From: Ciona intestinalis
Taxonomy: Eukaryota; Chordata; Ascidiacea; Phlebobranchia; Cionidae
Direction of reading: 5' to 3'
Assembly: GCF_000224145.3 (NCBI RefSeq)
Contig: NC_020166.2
Coordinates: 925,111 to 989,110, forward strand
DNA length: 64,000 nucleotides
The notes under the pieces: generated by a model
The model's input: only the letters and a program-made list of their open reading frames with translations
Told to the model about the DNA's origin: nothing
Databases searched by the model: none
In this document: positions 1 to 9,626 of the stretch, one piece after another
How positions within the stretch are numbered: position 1 is the stretch's first letter
Layout of the letters: the number at the start of each line of letters is the position of its first letter
Program-made: the position numbers and the translations under genes

Positions 1-35
1 CTATATGGTTATATTGTGATTCTCTGAATATTTTT

Positions 36-108
36 TGTTTATACCAAATAGGGCGAAAAACGAGAATGAAAACTTATTTCATCTTACCCCACCCTACTAT
101 AGTTTAAC
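36..108 (-). mobile_element. MITE-1 fragment
   Basis: One terminus only, ending CATCTTACCCCACCCTACTATAG. MITE-1 here means the ~190-bp family whose ends read TAGTAGGGTGGGGGAAG; no copy codes for protein. Confidence 0.7.
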
Positions 109-229
109 GCAGTTTTATCATCATTTTCAAAAAATACAGTTTTTTCTTTAACACAGATTTATCATCATGTTTAAAATAAAGGAGAGTGTTTTTTAAAATA
201 TTAAAAATAAACATTCCTCTGTTTATAAG

Positions 230-1154
230 GTACCAAGGTAACGGCAAACAGCTTGCATCCTGGTGTTGTGAGAACAGAGCTTTCTCGGCATATGTTCGAT
301 TCAAATATATCTATGTGGAGAACTGCTGTCAAATGGATTGTGGACCCGCTTGTTTATTTGTTCGGTAAAACTCCTGTACACGGAGCCCAGACTAATATCT
401 ACCTGTGCATTGCACCGGAAGTGGAGAACGTCAGTGGGAAATATTTTAAGTAAGTAAAGCGGTACAAAACTTGGAAGTTATAGTAGTGGGGGAAGATGGG
501 ACACCTTTTCATTCTGTTTTCTCGTCTGGTTTGATAGTAAACGAAAAGCATTCAAAGAATTCTAAAATCGTATCCTCACAACTCTCATAGACCGTTGTGT
601 TGTTTAAACACGAGCAGGATGTTTCAATATTATGTGCTAAAGGTGTCCCATCTTCCCCCACAGTACCACATAATGTTTCGTTGGCTACGGTCGAACCTTT
701 TACTATTAATTGTTTTCTTTAAACTGCTTTAAGACTGCCAGCTGATATAAACTTTGATTTCTACTATACTGTAACAAGTTTGATATTTCTTTAATGGAAC
801 CGTACTTTATCCATGCAGTTTTCGCGGTTTAGTGGATTAGTAGGTTGGGGTAGGATGGTACAAGTTTTCATTCTCTTTTCTCGTCCCATTTAGGAGTAAA
901 CAAAAAATATCTACTGAGTTATGCAACCGTATCCTCACGACTGTAAAAGAGCAAGATATGTGCGGTATTACGGCCTACTAGAGATATCTCTAGTAGGCCG
1001 TGGCGGTATCCATCTTACCCCACAGTACTAACGTATTTGTTTTTTCAGAGATTGCGCGATTGCGAATGAAAATGGTCAAGCCAAGAGCGACCAGGATGCA
1101 AAAAGATTATGGGACTTGAGCGTTGAAGTTACGGGGTTGTCAGAGGGTTCTTAA
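230..1154 (+). CDS. Retinol dehydrogenase-like SDR (RDH11/12/13 type), 3' end only
   Basis: Two terminal exons of a gene that enters from the left edge: 230-449 and 1049-1154 (stop TAA 1152-1154). The first reads [18 protein letters not shown] and later [20 protein letters not shown], the classic C-terminal half of the RDH11/12/13/14 short-chain dehydrogenases, which reduce or oxidise retinoids or lipid aldehydes with NADP(H) at ER or mitochondrial membranes. The second reads [17 protein letters not shown] and ends [16 protein letters not shown]. The Rossmann motif and the YxxxK site lie outside the window. The splice phase (two bases carried across the last intron) is identical to that of the next gene, so the two are tandem duplicates. 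A poly(A) signal AATAAA sits at 1242-1247. The intron carries two MITE copies. Substrate cannot be told from sequence. Confidence 0.85.
481..666 (+). mobile_element. MITE-1 copy
   Basis: TAGTAGTGGGGGAAGATGGG to GGTGTCCCATCTTCCCCCAC; inverted ends of ~25 bp. Last intron of the first RDH-like gene. Confidence 0.85.
841..1028 (+). mobile_element. MITE-1 copy, interrupted by a palindrome
   Basis: TAGGTTGGGGTAGGATGG to CCATCTTACCCCACAGTAC, the GGGGTAAG subfamily, with the 32-bp palindrome at 970-1001 inserted. Confidence 0.75.
970..1001. repeat. Perfect 32-bp palindrome inside a MITE
   Basis: The half ACGGCCTACTAGAGAT is followed at once by its exact reverse complement. It interrupts a MITE copy and is flanked by GCGGTAT at 962-968 and 1003-1009. 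Confidence 0.9.
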
Positions 1155-1615
1155 TCATGTTAAAGTTAATTTATATATACAGGAAAGGTTTAACTATTTC
1201 TGTATACTTCGTTGTCCAATTCTAGTGAAAAATAACTGTAAAATAAATTATATAATGAAAAAATAATGTTGCTTTTAAAACTTATGTTTTTTTGTTGGCT
1301 GGCAATGATTTGTGTTCAGAAAATCCGGTTAACTTTCGTATAACTGACAGAGAAAAATGAGAGATGGAATTTTAGGAGAAATAAAGAGAGACAATAAGAA
1401 ATGGAAACAAAGGAAAGAGAGAGGGATAGATAATGAGAGAGAACAAACGAGAGAAAGGTGAAACATTCATGACTAACAAATCGTTACGTTGTGTGACTTG
1501 TGTGTCCTCCATTTTGCTAAAGCTCCAGTTACATATTAGAAACTGCCTAGTCATGGTGACAGAGAAACTCGTGTTATATTAGCCGGAGTAGCAATTAGTT
1601 ATTGATTCAAGTTAG
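1155..1615. other. Intergenic spacer between the two RDH-like genes
   Basis: Contains the poly(A) signal of the first gene at 1242 and a purine-rich run at about 1350-1465 (GAGAGAAA-type, poly-Pu on the plus strand). No gene seen. Confidence 0.6.
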
Positions 1616-4355
1616 ATGCAAGCAAGGTACAGGTTGTTAAGTGGATTTGTAGGTTCTTTGTCAAAAATGGTCAAGTCTGCACGTGGTAGTTGGGTACGGA
1701 GCGATGTCAAAATGACAGGGAAAACGGTCGTAATAACAGGCGCTAATACTGGAATCGGGTTGGAAACAGCAATCGACCTTGTAAAGCGTGAAGCAAGAGT
1801 AATTCTCGGCTGCAGAAACATGGAGAAAGCAGAAGAAGCAAAGCAAAGGGTAAAATGCTTGAATTACTATCCGGAAATGACGATTGCTAATTCTGTTTCA
1901 TAACGATTGCTGTTTCTGTATTTGCAGATTTTTAAAGAAGCTGGCGGCAAAGATGACACAGTCGTTATAAAGCAACTAGATTTGTCATCGTTGGCCTCAG
2001 TGCGGGCGTTCGCAAAGGATATAAATGACAACGAAAGCAAGATTGATGTTTTGTTGAACAACGCAGGTTTACAAAGACCACGTTAAATTTTAACCAGGTT
2101 TATCTGGCGTAGTTGCACAGTCGGTTATAGCGCGTCGACTGCCCCTAACCCAGAGGTTGTAGACCCAGGGCTCATCGCTGCTACCATGCTGTTTCCATGG
2201 GCAAGACACAAATTGCTCTAACCCAGTGGTCACTAATCGGTTGTCTAAATGTTCAACCATATACCATATAATAATAAAAATACCTAAAAAGTTACATACG
2301 CGTACGTGGTACCACGAGGTGTATGAAACAGAACACCCGTGTTAACGACTGTCATTTTCCGGCCACGCGAGGATAGAGCAAGTTACTTTCATACATTTAT
2401 TATCAGATTGCAATTTGATACCTCCACCTTTACGTAACACAAATATGTGAACGTTATGTGAGCGCTCAACAAGCGTACATTAATATTTGACTTTGCTTAC
2501 ATCTGATTTGGCACAAAAAAGACATAAATGTTTTATAAACCGATTTCAAAACCGTTTCGGCGCAACAAATAAAAGCGACTGTCAATTGACAGGTAATTTA
2601 ACAATTTAATTACTAATGTTCGTTGGACTGGCATGCCATACGAGGTAATACTTATTTAACATCTGCTTATATTTCAGGTATAATGCTGGTGCCAAAAGGA
2701 AAGACTGAAGACGGGTTTGAGCTTCACTACGGAGTAAACCATCTCGGGCATTTTCTTCTTACTAATCTATTACTCGATCTTATAAAGGTTTGACATACAT
2801 TGTACTTTGACCTTGCTGAAATTGTTTGGTTAGGAACGAAAATATACAAAGCATGTGTAAATAACGAATATCGGTCTTTTCGTTTTTGTTTGCATTTCTA
2901 TGTAATCACTATTATGGCTGAGGTCATACGGCGAGGATGTTTGCCCATTACCCTAAATTTCAGGGCCTAAAACAACACGTTTACTTCGGTATATAGCCTA
3001 TACAATAACAACTTTGTTATTAAAATAAGTAAAACTTACGTTACAATGTATTAGAGAAGCGCACCCAGTCGAATCGTCACCGTTTCCTCTGAAGCCCATC
3101 GACTTGGGACCCCAAAAATTGATTTTAAAGACATGAATTTCGACAATAACTACGACGAGTCTGTGGCGTACGGAAGAAGCAAATTAATGAACATCTTGTT
3201 TACTAAAGAACTTAGTAAACGCCTTGAAGGTAATTCATTGGATGTATTAGTTATGTTGGGTTCAACAGCCACTAAGTTACACACGTGGTAACTCGTAAGC
3301 GGGCATAAGGTGTATGAAACAGAAATTCCGTGTTACAACAGCTGTCGTTTATTGGCCAAGCGAGGATAAAGTAACTTTACTCATTCACCGTTTCCAAATT
3401 CCGGCGCCGTCGCACAGTTAATGGGTTAGCGCGCCTGCCAGAAGTATAATGGGCAAGGTTCTTTGCTGCTACCGCTGTGCGCGTATGTGTGATTGGGCAA
3501 TTGCTTCAACCAAGTGGTCACTAATGGGTTGTCCAAGTTATATAAAAATGACTCCCCCAAAAACAAAAATAAAATAAGTTACACTCATTCATTCAAAGCG
3601 ACAAATAAGGTTTTGTTTTTTTGTATGTTTGTATAAACCTAAATCCGTTTATGCAGGTACAAATGTTACCGCTAATTGCTTACACCCCGGTGTGATTAAA
3701 TCTGAGCTATGGCGACACATGGATGGATCAAGGAAACCAGTCCGAGACTTCTTCGTTGGTACATTTGTACGGTGGTTTGGTAAGACCATAATACACGGCG
3801 CACAGACAAATATATACTGTTGTATGGCCCCTGAAATTGAAGACGTCACGGGAAAGTATTTCAGGTACAATATGCTTGGGAGCGTTTGTTGCGTAATTTA
3901 TATTATGTAATGTGTTGCGTAATAATGGAGTGAAGTCATTTGGGTGGGACGTTTGTCAATTGTGGGACTTGGGATAAAAGTCAATAGCAACGGTAACGTC
4001 CGTTTTCAACTGATCTTTGGTATTGGTTTAGTTCTTTATACAATAGGGTACAATCGGCTAAGATTTCCTATTTGTGTCTTAACAATTAACAAAGCTCTTT
4101 TAGAGTCGTGGGGAATACGGTTTTATATAATTCTTTGACTGTTCTTTGCTTACTATTAAATGAGACGATAAAATAGAATATAAACATGTTATCCCAATCT
4201 ATATGTGAAATTATCTTGCCCTTAATTGTTCCACCCCACACGTTTTTTACAGCGATTGCGCGGTTGCAAGTGAAAACAGCCAAGCAAAGAAGGATAAAAA
4301 TGCAGAACAACTGTGGCAAGTCAGTCTCCAAGCGACCGGACTATCCGAAGCATAG
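1616..4355 (+). CDS. Retinol dehydrogenase-like SDR (RDH11/12/13 type), complete
   Basis: Six exons: 1616-1849, 1928-2066, 2678-2787, 3055-3229, 3657-3864, 4253-4355; all junctions are GT-AG and the phases close to 322 codons plus stop, close to human RDH12 length. Visible SDR features: cofactor motif TGANTGIG at residues 41-48, NNAG at 122-125, VSS at 171-173 and the catalytic YGRSK pair Tyr200/Lys204, followed by the family signature of a conserved LHPGV loop. An NADP(H)-dependent membrane-associated retinol/aldehyde reductase is the family expectation; substrate is inference. I took the first Met; Met19 or Met33 are possible starts, and the N-terminal stretch is only weakly hydrophobic. 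It follows the paralogue upstream by about 460 bp on the same strand. Introns 2 and 4 hold SINE-like repeats. Confidence 0.92.
2101..2397 (+). repeat. SINE-like element, head plus tail (fullest copy)
   Basis: tRNA-like head with an A-box-like AGTTGCACAGTCGGTTATAG and a B-box-like GAGGTTGTAGACCC, then CCAGTGGTCACTAATCGG, an A-rich link, and the conserved tail GAGGTGTATGAAACAGAACA, CCCGTGTTAACGACTGTC, GGCCACGCGAGGATA. RDH-like gene intron 2. Confidence 0.75.
3245..3600 (+). repeat. SINE-like tail (3245-3385) followed by a head (3405-3600)
   Basis: Tail has GTGGTAACTCGTAAGCGGGC and AAGGTGTATGAAACAG; head has GTCGCACAGTTAATGGGTTAG. The tail-then-head order differs from 2101-2397. RDH-like gene intron 4. 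Confidence 0.65.
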
Positions 4356-5221
<866 letters not shown>

Positions 5222-6058
5222 ATGAAGCCAAATACTGTTGTTGCTGATGAAATGTTCCCCGATGGCGCGTATGACGGTGATGAAGCATCAGTAGGTACAT
5301 CATCTTCAGTGCAAATGATGGATATCTCATCAAACGAAAAAGCTGTACATGCTGATTTTTACAATAGTGAGTGGGAAGTGTTATATTATGTGTGATTAGT
5401 ACAACTGTGGCTGCTAACACAGAAACAACATGAGTACCTCATACCTGATCCCCTTTGTCCGAATTTTAAATGAAAAAAACATTGAATACTATTTAGGGTT
5501 TGTTTTATCCACAAATATCCTTTTATACCTCATTTGATGCCCCTATATGGTTTAGCAAATATGTGTTTATATATTATTTTATGAGTAATGTTTTTTTCTC
5601 ATATGCTAGTGAGTGACCACTGGTCTGGTTCACTTTTAAGTGACTTACCTAAGAATACACATGTCTAATAATGGTAGCATCCAGCTTCAAACCAGCCTTC
5701 TGTAGTTGACCAGTGCTGAAACCACTGCCACAGCGTATAGGTGTATATTAAAAAATTTCACGTATTTATCCTCGCATGACAGGGCAACAAAACTGTTATA
5801 ACATGATTTGTGTTACACGGATGTTCTGTTTCATACACCTTGTGCCCGCTTACGGGTTACCACATGTGTAACTTGTGGGTAAACATTTTTTGTGATTGCT
5901 TTATTTTGTTAAATTACTGCCGACAATTTAGACAATCCATATTGTACCATTTTCTACTTATAGCAACCCAGAAGTACATAGCTTGTCCATCGATTTATCA
6001 ATATGGTATTTTATCTCCAGATTTTGAGGACTTGTTCGATGATGAAGACTTGAGTTAA
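5222..6058 (+). CDS. COPS9: COP9 signalosome subunit 9 (COPS9/Myeov2)
   Basis: Two exons, 5222-5366 and 6021-6058, encode 60 residues (human protein 57). Recognised by [17 protein letters not shown] at the N-terminus, [11 protein letters not shown] before the intron and [11 protein letters not shown] at the C-terminus, which match the human acidic microprotein nearly residue for residue. COPS9 is the smallest subunit of the COP9 signalosome, the complex that removes NEDD8 from cullin-RING ubiquitin ligases. The donor A|GTGAGT and acceptor CAG|ATTTTG give an Asn-Asn at the junction where vertebrates have Asn-Asp. The intron contains a rearranged SINE-like repeat. The stop lies only 44 bp before the next start codon and no poly(A) signal fits between, which suggests co-transcription with the following gene. 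Confidence 0.93.
5605..5890 (-). repeat. SINE-like head and tail, reverse
   Basis: Head block ATGGTAGCATCCAGC (5672-5690 area) and tail block TTCTGTTTCATACACCTTGT, GCTTACGGGTTACCAC. In the COPS9 intron. Confidence 0.65.
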
Positions 6059-6102
6059 ACCAGCGTTCATTATCACCAACTTTAAGAACAAACTTTTACA
6101 AA
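6059..6102 (+). promoter_or_regulatory. 44-bp intercistronic spacer with possible trans-splice acceptor
   Basis: Between the COPS9 stop and the RNase H1-like ATG there are 44 bases with no TATA-like box and no AATAAA. An AG lies at 6062-6063, only four bases after the stop codon, and could serve as a spliced-leader acceptor as in tunicate operons. The role is inference; only the short distance and the AG are seen. Confidence 0.4.
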
Positions 6103-6675
6103 ATGCTTTTACCACGCCACGTTATATCTGCAACAACTGCAGTCACTTTAAAACGCCACATAAGAGACCATATCAAAGCTAGTGATTTAAAGCAACTTAA
6201 TTTTACTAAAGACTCTGAAAATAGAACAGTTGTTTACACTGACGGCTGCTGTCTGTTCAATAACTCAACTGTTGAACAGAGACAGTCAGGGTTAGGAGTC
6301 TTTTGGGGCGTAGACCATGTTTTAAACTTATCTTTGCCGATTTTTGGTAAAGTACTGACTTCAAACCGTTCTGAAATATTAGCCGTCCATGCCGCGATTT
6401 TAACTGCAATGCAACTTGGTTGGAAAGATTTAAGCATTTGTTCCGACTCCATGCATGTGATAAATAGTTGCCAAACTTGGCTTAAGTGGTGGGCTGTAAA
6501 TAACTGGAATACTTCTACTGGAGCAAAAGTAAAGAACCTTGATCTGTGGAAACCTTTACAGAGAGATTTAAAGCGATTAAATGTCAGCTTTACAAAGCAA
6601 GGGGAAGACAGCAATGGAATACAAATGGCTCACAATCTTGCTAATGCTGGTGCAAAAATATCAAGAGCAACTTAA
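6103..6675 (+). CDS. RNase H1-like protein, single exon, one catalytic acid replaced
   Basis: Uninterrupted 190-codon reading frame. Residues ~44-190 align with the RNase H fold of animal RNASEH1: VVYTDGCC (first catalytic Asp), SEILAVHAA (catalytic Glu), CSDSMHVIN (second Asp), then WNTSTGAKVKNLDLW. RNase H1 cuts RNA in RNA-DNA hybrids in nucleus and mitochondria. Two departures stand out. The fourth acid, in the family block NEEADRLAREGAK, is His here (IQMAHNLANAGAK), and the preceding PGH loop is absent (KQGEDSNG). The N-terminal hybrid-binding domain is also missing; instead there are ~40 residues with a basic, Arg/His/Lys-containing start that could be a mitochondrial presequence (inference). 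A poly(A) signal AATAAA at 6692-6697 lies 17 bases after the stop. Activity is doubtful although the frame is intact, so it is not an obvious pseudogene. Confidence 0.85.
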   Translation: MLLPRHVISATTAVTLKRHIRDHIKASDLKQLNFTKDSENRTVVYTDGCCLFNNSTVEQRQSGLGVFWGVDHVLNLSLPIFGKVLTSNRSEILAVHAAILTAMQLGWKDLSICSDSMHVINSCQTWLKWWAVNNWNTSTGAKVKNLDLWKPLQRDLKRLNVSFTKQGEDSNGIQMAHNLANAGAKISRAT

Positions 6676-7077
6676 AGTGGATTGGGATTAAAATAAAGTG
6701 TCATTAATTTAGTTGTCTTTTAAATTTCATAAAAAGTAAAGATAAAACTAGTTTCACATCTCGACCAGGTCAAACTTTACCGATTAGGTGCCTGATAAAC
6801 ATCATTTGGTGAATTGACTGTACTAAAGCAGATTTTCCCTGATCTGCACGGTACCAGTTATTGTTACCTGCCTAAATGCTTCATACCCTATCTTACTCTA
6901 ACTGATGCTACCCTACAGTGAAGACCCTGGACCTTTAATAAATAATACAAAAGAATGATTTTTATTACGAAAACTGTGATTGAACTGTGTAGAAGAGCCT
7001 TTACTTTGCAAAAAAAAGACATGATCTAACAAATGGCAGTGTTTACAAAATAAAAAGTTTAGCTGTGTGTTTTTGTG

Positions 7078-9126
7078 TCACGCATCATCAAATTGGCCAT
7101 CTTCAGTCGTTCCATTTTGTTGCTCAGTAATATGAACTCCATTCATATCAGTTTCAATACCTTAAGGTACAAGACAGCTTTGTTATATCAGTGCTAGAAC
7201 ATAGTGATGGAAAACTATATGAACCAAAAATTAATGGAAAAGCTTTGTTTTTTTAATAATTTAACTTTTATATTTGCAGTCAGGCTTTGTTATTGATCAA
7301 ACTTAATATAGGACTCCTTCCCAGCAAACATAGATCGGACTGAGTAACATTAAGTTAGCAAATGAAACAAGCCATCACCAACCTGTATCTGTGCTTGGAC
7401 TGCCTTGTTGTGCCAGCATGGCTTCTAACCTTTGCATGGTGGCCAAACCTAAATATAAATAAGAATTATATAAATATCAAAAAGGGTATAATTTAATAAA
7501 GAACTACATCCAAAGGGTCCAGTAATAAATGAATGTAACTTGTTTTATCCTCGCGTCTGGAAAACGACAGTCGTTACTCGTTATAACACTGCTGTTCTGT
7601 TTCATATACATCATGCCAGCTTACGAGTTACCATGTATGTTACTTTGTGGGTGATTTTTTTTGAGATATTTTTATTTTCAATGCCTTAGTATTAGCAGTC
7701 ACAATTAATAGATTTATTATTTCTGGCAGAAACAGTTTAATATACATCACCAAAGAGTTTCATTGCATTTTAAAGGTCTGGCATATTTTGTTAAAAATTC
7801 GAATAAGACCTATGTAACAACTGTATTATACGTCACCTTGAGGTGTCATGTGATCTATTGCTGCATCACCCGTAAAGAATCCTTCCCCTGCTGCCCCACC
7901 ATCAAACGTTTGAACTGGACTTTCATTTACTTCTCCTTCATGAAAGAAATCGCTGTCTTCTTCATCAGGATGTAAACATTGACAATCGCTCAATGCATCA
8001 AACATTCGTTTCACTGAAGTAGAGATAGTGCTGTGGTTAGTTACAATGGTTGTATGCAGGACAAGCATAAGCACCATAGGTATTGGGGTAATTGATCTGG
8101 CCTAACCCCAGGTCCTCGACATAGACCAACATAGAATGGAATAGTGCTGTAGTTTTAAAGTGAATCTGTTTTAAAGTGCATAATTTACCTAATGCACTCA
8201 AAGATTAAGCATAAACTTGTACCAAAGCTTTGGTGACCTTATTTGACTGAATTTTAAAAAGCCTTCAGTCAGCTAGCCATTATAATAAATGGTGACTTAA
8301 ATAGTCAAAACCCAAGACTCAAAGAAGCGCTGTGGTAAGACAGGAAAATGATCCAAACATCATGGCAAAGCAGAACTTACAGTTATTTTTATCTGTTGGG
8401 ATGAAACGTATCTCTGACACAGTTGTATCTTTTTCACCATCGCTGTCGCTTTCATTCTCACTTTGAGAGGAAGTGAACAGACCTTTGTTGTACATTACAT
8501 ACAAACATTCTTCAGGAAAGGACTGAAATAGAGATGGAATATTAGTACAACGTGTGTATTAGTAAAAACTTGAGGTCTTAAAATAAAAAGTAGGCAGTTT
8601 ATGAAGAAGCGGTAGATATAATGCGGTCAGTTTAAAGCTGTCTTGGTTTTTAGCTACTTTGTAAATTGTAATACAATATGAAAGTTTTGCAGCTGCTATA
8701 TACTTCCTTGAATTCCAAAGCTTACAAATACTTTATCGTATTGCAACACATTGACTGTTTTATACATACTTACAATACAAAAACAGGCGTAAACATTAAA
8801 ACATACTACATACTTGTACATCAGTTGATATTGCATGTATCGCTATGTCAGTGTATTGAAGTCTAAAACCTTGGTTGCTTGACCCAATCCATATCAGCTC
8901 ACTGTAAATAATTGTTTTTAATTATTATTAGATGGTGTTCCAGTTATAGGGGGGTTAGTAGTTAGCAGATAAGGTAGAGAATTCTTTACAAGCACCGATA
9001 TTTACATACAAATCACCTTTCTGCAATAAATAGCGTCCCTTGGCCGAAATCGGTGTTGTTTACATTTGCTTTACAAGTGTTTTCCCGATGTTGTATTCCA
9101 GTATTCGGTGGCTGAACTGCGTACAT
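7078..9126 (-). CDS. CLNS1A: Methylosome subunit pICln
   Basis: Six exons on the minus strand, in transcript order 9126-9017, 8901-8814, 8522-8381, 8013-7837, 7448-7383, 7160-7078; phases close to 221 residues (human 237). pICln is the Sm-protein chaperone of the PRMT5 methylosome and holds Sm D1/D2/E/F/G before SMN-driven snRNP assembly in the cytosol. Landmarks: GQGTLFIAE plus LIWIGSSNQGFRLQYTDIAI of the PH-like fold, YVMYNK, an acidic Ser/Asp/Glu loop (SENESDSDGEKD), VSEIRFIPTDK, FDALSDCQCLHPDEEDSD and the C-terminal helix ATMQRLEAMLAQQ. The C-terminus is acidic (EDGQFDDA). A poly(A) signal lies at 6966-6961 (complement). It faces away from the metaxin gene and converges with the RNase H1-like gene. 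Intron 4 holds a SINE-like tail. Confidence 0.94.
7530..7665 (-). repeat. SINE-like tail, reverse
   Basis: TATCCTCGCGTCTGGAAAAC, TGTTCTGTTTCATATACATC, GCTTACGAGTTACCATG. CLNS1A intron 4. Confidence 0.7.
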
Positions 9127-9626
9127 TTCAACTTAATTCGGAACTATGTAAGCACATACATGAATAGCTGATGACTTAATACAATTTTAACTCGCAAATA
9201 TATAGGAAGTAAACCGCGTGTCTCTCGCAAGAAATTGTGTTTATATTCAGCGCGTGTTATTCCTGTTTCTTTATCACCACCTAACGGATGAAAAATATGA
9301 GATTTTTTATTTACATGTGCTGAATGGTAGTGTAGGGTCGCATCATTTTTTGGAATCAGAGATCAACTTTATGAGTTGTGTCAGCGTAAACGAGTTTTGA
9401 AAGTTGTGCTGTGTTTTATATAGCCAAGTATTTCTTAAGGTAAGTCAGCTTGATTTTAAAATCCACTAGAAGTGTTTTTATATAATAAGAAGCTCAATTT
9501 TGCAATAGGTTTGGTATAAGATTCATTGCATATTAAGTACAACATTTAATCTTACTGTTAAATACACGTCCGTGAATTATATTTACATTAAATAATAAAC
9601 AAAAACATTTTCTAATTTTTAAGGTC
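9127..9626. promoter_or_regulatory. Shared head-to-head promoter interval of CLNS1A and metaxin
   Basis: The two start codons are 500 bp apart on opposite strands, so this interval must hold both 5' ends. On the plus strand a strong donor TTAAG|GTAAGT ends at 9439 and a TTTTTAAG acceptor precedes the metaxin ATG by three bases (exon starts 9624), implying either a 5' UTR intron or an outron removed by trans-splicing. No convincing TATA box was seen for either gene, which fits housekeeping genes. Confidence 0.55.

Noticed and set aside
6234-6614. 126-codon minus-strand frame opposite the RNase H1-like gene
   Set aside because: Antisense shadow of a well-supported coding region.
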